Origin: Ochromonas danica
Lineage: Eukaryota; Sar; Chrysophyceae; Chromulinales; Chromulinaceae
Direction: 5' to 3'
Assembly (NCBI GenBank): GCA_015146655.1
Contig: VKHL01000033.1
Span: forward strand, 62,001 to 126,000
Length of the DNA: 64,000 nucleotides
The notes under the pieces were generated by a model. The model was not told where the DNA came from and did not search any database. It saw only the letters and a program-made list of their open reading frames with translations. Numbering within the stretch: position 1 is the first letter of the stretch; each line of letters starts with the position of its first letter. The translations under genes and the position numbers were made by a program. This document shows positions 55,152 through 64,000 of this stretch, one piece after another.

Positions 55152-57053
55152 ATGTTATTCAGACGATCCACCTTGTTGTTGCTTTCCAATCGGAATCTGA
55201 TCCGATCTCGTTCATGGAAGTTAAATCATATCTCTTCTATTTCAACCTTATTAAAGCGCTTAAGTTTACCTGAAAGACGAGATGAAATTGCATTAATTTG
55301 TGATAGTCATCAAGATTTCCCTTCTGATCAAACTGCTGGGAAGGTTGTCTTAACCTATGGTGAACTTGATCGTAGATCTTCTATTCTAGCAAAGAAGTTC
55401 TTAGAGTTACCTGAAACTCCTATTGGTGCGTTTACTAAACCTAGTCTAGCCTTTGTTACCACAATGTTAGCTGCTTGGAAAGCAAATCGTGCATTTGTAC
55501 CACTTTCCAATAATCATAGTATGCATGAGATTAACTACTTCATTGAGAATAGCAAGTTATCTACCATCATTTGTCCTTCTAAAGAAGATCTACCTAAGCA
55601 TGTTGAAGGATTATTAGCTCCTGTACTGGAAACAAAGGCCTTGCTCGCAAACCCTCATGGCGATCATCAATCACTCAACGTAGAACATGACCCAAGTAAT
55701 CCTGCTCTTATCGTCTATACCTCTGGTACAACAGGTAGACCAAAAGGAGTGGTACATAGTCAAGGAAATCTTGACGCTCAGATAACTTCTTTAGTTGAAG
55801 CTTGGCAATATGATGAAAAAGATCGAATTTTACATTTCTTACCTTTATATCATATGCATGGATTATTAAATAAGTTATTATGTATGCTTCATGCTGGAGG
55901 TACAGTTCAGTTCCTTCAATCAGCTTCAGCTGCAGCATTATGGCAGACTTTAGCACAAGAGAAATCAAATCCAATCTCTTTCTTGTCTAACAAACCACTA
56001 ACACTCTTCATGGGTGTGCCAACAATCTATGCTCGTTTGTTAGAGTATGTTCCAAAGCTACCAGAACAAGAAAAAGAGGCAGCTATATCGATTCTTCGTT
56101 CTTTGCGATTAATGGTGTCAGGTTCTGCTGCTTTACCTGATACTATTCTTCATCAATGGCAAGCATTAACTGGACATACTTTATTGGAACGATATGGTAT
56201 GACTGAGTTAGGCATGGCATTATCTAATCCTTATCAGGGACGAAGAAAAGTAGGTGCTGTAGGTCTACCACTAAGAGAAGTGCAATGTCGACTGGTGGAT
56301 GATGTGCATCACACTGTGATTGATGTACCAAACCATCCAGGTGAGCTTCAAGTACGTGGACCTTCCGTTTTCCAAGAATACCTTGGAAATGAGAAAGCTA
56401 CTACTGAAGCCTTCAGTGAAGACCGTTGGTTTCGCACGGGAGACATGGCTTTAGTGGATGAAGAAGGATATTATCGCATTCTTGGTAGAGCTTCTTCTGA
56501 TATTATAAAGGTAATGTCCATGACATTACGAACTGTCTATTAATCTATGCGTATTACTCATTGATTCTATTCATTGTGATTTATAGAGTTCAGGATATAA
56601 GATCTCAGCTTTGGAGATTGAGCGTGAGTTGTTAAGCTTTCCTAAGGTTAGAGATTCATCTCATTCCATGTTGTACTATAATTAAACATGATCGGTGTAT
56701 GGTGCATATGATGAATAGATTCGTGAAGCTGCTGTTGTTGCAGTGGCAGATCCTATTGTTGGAGAGAAGATTGTCGCTGTTATCTCCCCAGCTGTACATG
56801 GACTTGCTCAAGAAGAGATTGAAAACTTCTTAATGGATCGATTAGCACACTATAAGAGACCAAAGACCTATTTCTTCAGTGAATACATCCCTCGCAATCA
56901 TATGGGCAAGGTAAGAAACCGGAGAAAAGGGCAGAAAGATCAGATGGCTTAGGATTGTTGTTGACTTTTGTCTATGTGTCTGTCTGTCTGTGTTTTGTTT
57001 TGTCTGTACAGGTGAATAAGAAGACTTTATTGAAGGATCTACACTTTGCCTAA
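55152..57053 (+). CDS. ACSF3: Acyl-CoA synthetase, malonyl-CoA synthetase (ACSF3) type
   Basis: Exons 55152-56510, 56587-56646, 56719-56910 and 57012-57053 join in phase to 550 residues. An Arg- and Leu-rich N-terminus (MLFRRSTLLLLSNRNLIRSR) suits mitochondrial import. The AMP-binding P-loop is IVYTSGTTGRPKGVVHS. Further motifs are LPLYHMHGL, MVSGSAALP, ERYGMTELGM, RWFRTGDMA and GRASSDIIKSSGYKISALEIE, then the C-terminal catalytic region ending KVNKKTLLKDL with the conserved Lys. ERYGMTE and the LPLYHMHGL block are typical of malonyl/methylmalonyl-CoA synthetases, which supply malonyl-CoA to mitochondrial fatty acid synthesis. Substrate is inferred from these motifs. Confidence 0.9.
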
Positions 57054-57265
57054 TATGTCTACTGTGGAAAATGCAAGATCATCCCACAAATAGCTTACAG
57101 AGACAGAGTACTCTGTAATGATAATGTTGTCATTCAAGTCGATGAAGAGGAAATGAAATGTTTCTTTATCTTTCAACTTCTCTTCTATTGACCTTTCTTC
57201 TCACATGATCAATATTGTTTAATCACCAAACATTAATTTAACTACCTATGAGTTTACATTATCAA

Positions 57266-58829
57266 CTATTGGCTAGTTTTTCTTTTTGATCCTTTTGTCT
57301 TACCATCTGTTTTATGATCTCCATTGTGAGAATCAGAATGAGATTTGCCAGTGAGTGCTTGAGTGACCGCTCGACCCAATTCACCTTTTCTTGCTGCACG
57401 ATCAACATCACGTAATGACTTTCCTCTCCAAATCATACGAATTGGAGTACCTTCAAACTTTAATGAATCACGAATCTTTCTCTCCAGATATCTTTAGATA
57501 AAATCATGATATTGCCAAACATTGATCAGTCTCTCCATCAAGTCAAAGTGATGCAAACAATCCTTACCGTTGATAATTCTCAGTGAATAGATCAGGATCA
57601 TTGACAAAGAAGACAATCGTAGGAGGTGAAGAATTAATCTGAATACAATAGTAAATTCGTCCTGATCGTGCACCAATCGATGGTGGTGCCATCCATAATG
57701 TAGCATCATTAACAACTTCATTTAGAACAGCTGTAGAAATACGTCGATTGAATTGAACAGCTGATCGATCAATACATTGGAAAAGCTTCTCTGTACGTAA
57801 TCCAGTTAAAGCAGAGACCAAAACAATCTAATCAAGCAGTTACCAACATGACAACGTAAGCATAAGTCTAATAAGGTCAATTACAATGATTGCTAGGTAA
57901 TGTATGATTACTCACATCAGCCCATCGTAATGTTGGTAATGTAGTACGAATATTCTCAACAGCTTTCAGATAACTTTTATCATCTTTATTTGGTAAAACA
58001 TCCCATTTATTTAATGCAATAACACAAGCACGACCTTCTTCTGTGATACGTTCAGCTAAGATACGATCTTGATCAACAATACCTTGTATCGCATCTAAAA
58101 CTAGAATAACTACTTCAGATCGTCGAATAGCTTTAAATGCACGATTTACCATAAAGAATTCTGGACCATATTGTACTTTACCACGTTTACGAATACCTGC
58201 TGTATCAATAATACGATAGGTCTTATTACCTCGTGTTACTAAAGCATCAATAGCATCGCGTGTTGTTCCAGCAACTTCACTAACAATAGATCGTTCTTCA
58301 CCATAGAGACGATTTAATAAACTGGATTTACCTACATTAGGTCTTCCAACTAAAGCTACATTAGTAGCATTTTCTTGTAAGATATTGGTTACTTTTGGAA
58401 TATGACTAATGACTTTATCTAGTAAATCATTAATACCAGAACCATGTATACCACTCACTGGTAAAGGTTCACCTAATCCTAATGACCAAAATTCTTGTGC
58501 TTGAGAAAAGCCTTGTGTAGTCGATTCACATTTATTCACAGCAACATAAAGTGGAATTTTGATATTCTTACGTATCCAATCAGCTAAGATAGTATCCAAT
58601 TGTGTTACACCTTCTTGACCATTACAAACCATAACAGCAACATCCGCTTCTTTTAATGCTGTTAATGCTTGTTGTGTAATACGATCTGCAAAGATATCGT
58701 CATTATCTTCAAAGACAATACCACCCGTATCCACCACTTGAAAGTTATAATCACACCAAAAACCTGGACGATAAGTTCGATCACGTGTAATACCTGGTTG
58801 ATCATGTACAATTGATCCATCCTATTGAT

Positions 58830-58913
<84 letters not shown>

Positions 58914-59542
58914 ACACACACACACACACACATACACACACACACACACACACACAGGTACCACATCGATTAAACAAGATCAGACTGGAAAGGATGTTAG
59001 TCTATCCTTACCTTATAGGATTCTGTAATACGATTCACAATTGTACTTTTCCCAGTATTTGGTCTTCCCATAATAACAACTGTAGGTAGTTTAGATAATG
59101 GTGTAGCAGGTTCTTCTTCTTGATCTAATTCTTTGAATAATTCTTGTAAATAAGGTGGTAGCTCCTGACTAAATTCTTCATCTTCTTCTTTAGCTTTGGC
59201 TAATCTTTCTTGTGCTAATACTTCTTGTAATGCACGTTCTTCTTCTTCCCATTGTTGGAAATATTGACTATATTCTGATTCAGTAGGTGAAAAGGAAGAG
59301 GAGGGGGAGGGGGATGTTGCAGGAGTGAGTGAATTTGTCATTTTGTTGTCTTCTTCAGATTGACCATCTGTTTTCATCATAAGAAAGGAAGAAACAGGTT
59401 GAATAGAAGAAGAAACAATTGATTTTGTATGTAGTTTCCATGATGTAGAAAGTAATGCAAGAACCGTATTGGTTGTCAGGCAGAAAAGAGAAAGTGTGAT
59501 GAAAATGATGTTGCAAACACCACGTCTTGTTGGTACAATCAT
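57266..59542 (-). CDS. der: Plastid Der/EngA double-domain GTPase
   Basis: Exons 59542-59012, 58821-57916, 57827-57568 and 57491-57266 join in phase to 640 residues. A signal peptide (VCNIIFITLSLFCLTTNTVLA) and Ser-rich transit region suggest plastid delivery. An acidic helical insert follows. G domain 1 has GRPNTGKST, split by an intron after ESYK, then DGSIVHDQPGITRDR and VDTGG, NKCE. G domain 2 has GRPNVGKSS, GTTRDA, DTAGIRKR and NKWD. The C-terminal KH-like domain includes NDPDLFTENYQRYLERKIRD and GTPIRMIWRGK. Der is a 50S ribosome assembly GTPase, consistent with a plastid job. The tail is basic. Family length is about 440-490; the extra is presequence and acidic insert. Confidence 0.94.
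58832..58957. repeat. CA/TG microsatellite in intron 1 of Der
   Basis: About 125 bp of CA repeat with a few CATA interruptions make up two thirds of the 190 bp intron. It stops about 10 bp before the splice acceptor. Confidence 0.95.
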
Positions 59543-60237
59543 ATCAATATTGCAGCTTTCCTTATTGCAAATATTCCACTAAATAATAGAAAGAGAGAGA
59601 GATAAAAAGGTAGTTTGCTTTTGTCTTATTTTATTTAATTCAAAGGTTCTCTTTCGTCTTCCTTCTTGTTGATCAATTGCAATCCAATCGATTTGCCTCC
59701 TCCCCTCACACAACAACACACAAAGACGACTTTTGCCATTGTAAAGATAGAGTTTTAACTTCATTTTGGTCAACTTCAGACCTACTTTAATATATTACCA
59801 CAAGCCACAATGTGGTACAGTTAAAAGCTTACAGTCTTCTTCTAATGGCTTCTACTGATGAAAACTAATGTTATGAAAGCGCAATCTTTCAGTAACAACA
59901 AATGCAAAGGAAAATATTGAATAAAAAAGAACAATCACGACACCAATACATCACAACCAAATAAAAGTTGCTACTCTGCTAAGAATAGTTATTCCACTAC
60001 CAGCTAACAAGGGAATTGGGTAAGAATAGTGCGAAAGCGCGAAGAAAGAAGACGCGGTCACTGTTGAAAGGTTGACAGCTCACAAGGAAATTATGCAACT
60101 TGTGAGTGTTATCCACTCATGCAACGACCAGTTCTCACCATTAATAAATCAAAATGAGAAGAATAGAAAAATCATTATATGAAATATATACCCGATCACA
60201 TCCGTTCTGCGCCAACGAAGCTGCAGAAAGGTGGCGC
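59543..60237. promoter_or_regulatory. Spacer between Der promoter and histidine kinase copy 2
   Basis: AT-rich, with a GAGAGAGAG run near 59590. The Der promoter must lie here. No gene seen. Confidence 0.4.
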
Positions 60238-62929
60238 CTACCTACCTGAATGAGAAATTGTTGAATGCAGGAGGGGCTCGCCGCGAGTCTCTAGAATCTC
60301 ATCATATGTTCGATAGAACATATCTAACGAGAAAGGTTTCGCCATAAATCCATCAACACCCATTTTGTATGCTTCATTGGCAGTGTCCACATCAGAATTG
60401 GCGGACACTCCAATAATCACATTATATACACTACTCAAGATCTCCGCCAAAGATGAACGACGATGAACAGCTAAGCTTGGTTGCTCTGTCTTCTCGTCGA
60501 AGCTACCTCTATAGCGGGAAGGAATTGGCTGAAGAAACGACATGCGACTCACGGTGCGCACTATCGCTTGCAAGGGACTACTCAACTTGCCAGATCCCCA
60601 TGATCCGGAAGACTCCATTGCTCTCAGCCTTCTCGTGGCTTCCAAACCATCCATCACGGGCATTTGCAAGTCCATCAACACCACATCAAATGCCTTGCCC
60701 ACACTCTTCACCCTCTCAATCACTCTCTTCACGGCCTCAGCACCATTGGTTGCCGTGGTCACGTGATGCTTGTGCCTTCGCAAGGTCATTGAGGTCATCT
60801 TCAAAATAGCAGGAGAATCATCCACCAACAAGATATTCAACACGGGCATACGAATACTGGAGCTCTCCAAAACGAACTCATTTGCACGACCAGGAGAAGA
60901 TGGTACAGAGAGTGGAGCTGTTGCATCAAAATCCATCAATTCACCCATACTGTGGATATTTCCATTATGGTTCGAGAAGATCGCTTTTGCAGCCACGCTC
61001 ATCTTGCTTAATGAAGATGCTCTTGACCTTGCCAATGGAGTCAGCGACATCTTCGAAACCTGTATATCAGCTCGATATGGGATCTGAAACCAAAACAACG
61101 ATCCTTCTCCTCCATCCCTTCTTTTCTCCACCCCGCACTCTCCATTCAACGCATCGATGCGTTTCGAAAGAGAAAACAGACCCAATCCTGTGCCACCTGC
61201 CAAGCGCTGTGCTTGCTTGAAAGGAGAGAATAAAGTTGCGATTGCTTCTTCTGACAACCCTATGCCATGATCCTCCACCTCGAATCGAAGGTACTCTGGC
61301 TCTTTATCTTGCGGATCGTCAGGTGGAGCATTGCTATATCTGTTAGATCGACTCGCGATAGATCCACTCGAGTCTCCTCTTCGATTGGAAGAAGCACATC
61401 CTTTCGAAGGGCAAGGCAGTGATCCAGCGCTGGCATCACCTCTCGAACTAGTGGCTGGAGAAGCATTAAATAACGAGTTCGCCGTCAAAGTACTATTGGA
61501 ACTGCATCCTATACGCTTCACAGCTACTGTCACTGTGCCGTCATTCGAATACTTCACTGCATTGCTCAACAAACATAACACATTCTCTTGCAGCCATTGC
61601 TTGTCTGTGATCACATGAGAACAAATGTCTCTTGACAAAGGCTCCAATACGATCGAAACTCGTTGCTGGATATCCTTCATGCAGTTCAAAGGAAGAGACA
61701 ATGTCTCCATCAAGTCAATCGTCTCATATTTCGGAACCAGCTTCAGACCTTTCGATGCCTTCGTGTAGTCAATGCAACGATTGATCGTCATCAACATGAA
61801 GGAGTTCGTATTGCGCATGCTCGTAATGCACGATGTGATGGAAGAAATCGCATCCATCATCTCGCTTGACGATAAACAATCCGCAGTATTCGTTCTCTGC
61901 CGTTGACTTAACTCAGAAGTAATCTGAGAGATAAACTCAATCCCACCCAGAAAAGAAGCTAAAGGCTGCAACAATCACATAGCACCACCACCACCAGCAT
62001 TAACCGCAAATTAACACCAGAAGGAATCAGCATAGCATTATCATATGGCTTACCGTCTTCAGGTCATGGGCCACATTCGCGATCATGTGTCTCATTTCCT
62101 GTGCATTCGCTTCATCCGCTGCTTTCTCTCGTACGCGAAGGGTTTCTTGAAGCTTTAGATGAGAGAAGAACAGGAAATAGTTCTCTTTCTTTGACTCGAT
62201 CAGAACAAACAAACTAAACACAGCGTAGGTTATCAAACCCAAGATGGACTCCATCGCGTTGCTGTAAACGATGCTGAATATCAATGTAGCCATTCCGATC
62301 ACCCACAAGAGCATTGTGAATGAGAACCCCGACCCTCTTACACCAACACAGTAAATCAATGGACAAAACATCACCAAGATGGACATCTCGAAGGGGATGG
62401 CATTGGCAGTGGCTAGCGGATTGCAATTCCAGTTTTTATACAGTTTGTCACTATTACATTCACCATTGACCGTCTTGCTAATCATATAATAACAGCACAA
62501 GCACTCCAAGATCATTGAAGCCACCATAAGTATTCTGCGTATATGTCTCCTGCAGGAGTCAGAGAGGCTTTTGGCTTGGCCGTTGCTGTTCACCTGACGC
62601 TGCAAGCGATAGTAGAAGAACCATAAAAATACATTTGTGACAACAACAATCACACCCGACACTATGTGGCTAACATGGTTGGTGCTATAAGCCAACGACA
62701 TGCCCAGCACAGCCATAAAGGCAATGCTGATCAAGCTCAAAGCAGTGATTAACAACAACAAAGAAGACATGGTCTGACTACTGCTACTGAAATATTCATA
62801 GGAATGCATCAGTCTCTTGTCTCTTAACCGGAGGAAATAATCCACATTTTCACTGACTTGGTTATCTATTTCTGTGGAAGAGGCAAAGTCCACCAGGTCG
62901 GTGACTGAAGCAGAACTTGGGAGAATCAT
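60238..62929 (-). CDS. Transmembrane hybrid histidine kinase, copy 2
   Basis: Exons 62929-62054 and 61965-60238 give 867 residues. Architecture matches copy 1: six TM segments, NVAHDLKTPLASFLGG around His288, LLSNAVKYSNDG, EVEDHGIGL, GGTGLGL, and a receiver with LLVDDSP, LMDLQMPVMDG and MAKPFS. Differences from copy 1 are scattered single residues, most in TM segments 2-4 and the Ser-rich inserts, plus a longer tail (GEPLLHSTISHSGR). The 88 bp intron is identical in the two copies. The gene is inverted relative to copy 1. Confidence 0.93.
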
Positions 62930-64000
62930 TGAAAGAAAAAATGCTAAGCACAAATTCTATCCTCCTGCCCACAATACAATATTAATTCAGATAGAACTGT
63001 ACTATTTTATTCTTTCTGTTCTTTTTTTCTTGGTTGTAATTCCTTTTTGCTTTGATGTGTTGGCAGGCACCACTTCCTTTTCGCTGGTGGTATAAAATTC
63101 CGCTGGTGGGTTGTGGAATGAGTTTACCAGCAGATTAATGTGAGTTATAAACCAGTAATATCAGGTTTTCGATTAAGTTTACCTGAGAACGTTTTTCCGT
63201 TTCAAGTTCCCCGTTTGGTTTCAAACCCAACGGGATCGACCGATTGTCAATGAGCTAATAGCCAGGCCATCCCCAAAGAATGGCAACCTTCGTATAAGAA
63301 GATAAGTCTAGCGCTTATTCTGTTCACGGTATGAATGATTATGCTCTAATATTAGCAACCGGAAGATTAAACAGTTTGCACTTGCAGAATATAGCTCATC
63401 GTTGACAGCAGTGCATTCGAGGGACAGCATGTATACATAAATAGAGTTGAGTCGAGTCGAGTCGAGTTGAGTTGAGTTGAGTGGATCCTCGTGAGTATAA
63501 ATGGCCTTTGCAATTATTCTCAGCGTCTTGCATTCATCCATGGGCTTGATTCCACTCCCTCATTGGCGCGATGCTCTGAACTATTCTTTCCTGAACGATC
63601 CTGTTGGATTCAATCTGATGTGCTATCAGTGCGTGGAATAAAACAATGGTTACCTTAACCGTTATTCCAATGTTACAGTGTTTCGATGGGAAAGGTGCAA
63701 AGGTCGCAGGATTGTTGCCGTAGGATAGTGGAATGGTGCTCCATGTTCGAATGTCGGTGCCGGAAAGCAGAAGATTACCAGCATTTCTGTTCTTGTAATC
63801 CGTCCCCTACAATTAAACTGCGAAATACTTCAAGACACGTACCGTGCTTAAACCCTGTATTGTTGTTATATTCTTTATTGTTTAATACTCCACACGCAAG
63901 CACGATGCGCAGGGATTTTGCGGGTGCTCCATGGAGGACTAGTTCACACAAGCATCGATCTGAACAAATAACTTCACTGCAAGTAGTGCCAGCTCTGGCA
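62930..64000. other. Right edge, no gene supported
   Basis: The first 20 or so bases upstream of the kinase match copy 1, then similarity stops. A pentamer array lies at 63447-63483. Remaining frames are short and unconvincing. Confidence 0.45.
63447..63483. repeat. Pentanucleotide array GAGTY
   Basis: About seven to eight units of GAGTT/GAGTC in tandem. Confidence 0.9.

Noticed and set aside
58825-59028. Thr-His repeat frame
   Set aside because: Translation of the CA microsatellite in Der intron 1.
60453-60809. 118-codon plus-strand frame opposite histidine kinase copy 2, with a twin opposite copy 1
   Set aside because: Conserved only because the sense gene is duplicated; an antisense shadow.

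Overview
The window reads as nuclear DNA of a eukaryotic alga. About 29 protein genes lie on both strands, many with short GT-AG introns of roughly 60-400 bp. They are separated by AT-rich spacers holding microsatellites and foldback repeats. A red-lineage complex plastid, most likely of an ochrophyte (stramenopile), is suggested by three proteins that start with a secretory signal peptide followed by a transit-like stretch. These are the TPM-domain lumen protein (which also carries a thylakoid transfer signal), the Der/EngA double GTPase, and a small cupin whose signal peptide ends in a GFQL-type motif. Transmembrane hybrid histidine kinases would also fit. A haptophyte or another red-lineage alga is not excluded, and I cannot name a species.

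Layout. 0.5-12.2 kb holds an AIG1-like GTPase, MsrA, glutathione reductase, a Yae1-type protein, Ctf4/WDHD1, the TPM lumen protein and an unrecognised coiled-coil protein. 12.4-17.2 kb holds a secretory glycosyltransferase-like gene full of amino-acid repeats, then a weak ORF. 17.8-21.8 kb is a pair of paralogous membrane-anchored cupin/JmjC-fold proteins with a small RING protein between them. 22.4-31.8 kb holds a PWWP-PHD chromatin reader, HAT1, SelO and ALG14. 32.1-39.7 kb holds two near-identical MFS transporters, an FKBP and an unrecognised 723-residue protein. 40.1-62.9 kb is bounded by two inverted copies of a transmembrane hybrid histidine kinase. Inside lie an orphan EEP-nuclease ORF, the plastid cupin, a mitochondrial carrier, a two-TM ectodomain protein, a single-exon fusion of a class-3 lipase to a P-loop GTPase, a malonyl-CoA-synthetase-type ligase and plastid Der. 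The last kilobase carries no gene I can support.

The genes do not form one pathway. There are loose groupings: thiol redox repair (MsrA, GSR, SelO), DNA replication and chromatin (WDHD1, HAT1, PWWP-PHD reader), and organelle functions (Der, TPM protein, carrier, ligase). Recurrent local duplication with signs of gene conversion marks three families: the cupin/JmjC pair, the MFS pair and the histidine kinase pair. Three foldback inverted repeats sharing a TTTTCGG-rich core sit upstream of genes. An ACGCGTTT motif recurs in five 5' intergenic regions, four of them divergent promoters. The most unusual protein is the lipase-GTPase fusion at 49985-53305.

Gene models were built by reading splice sites by hand and checking that phases join. 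Starts were placed at the first in-frame ATG rather than at alternative codons.
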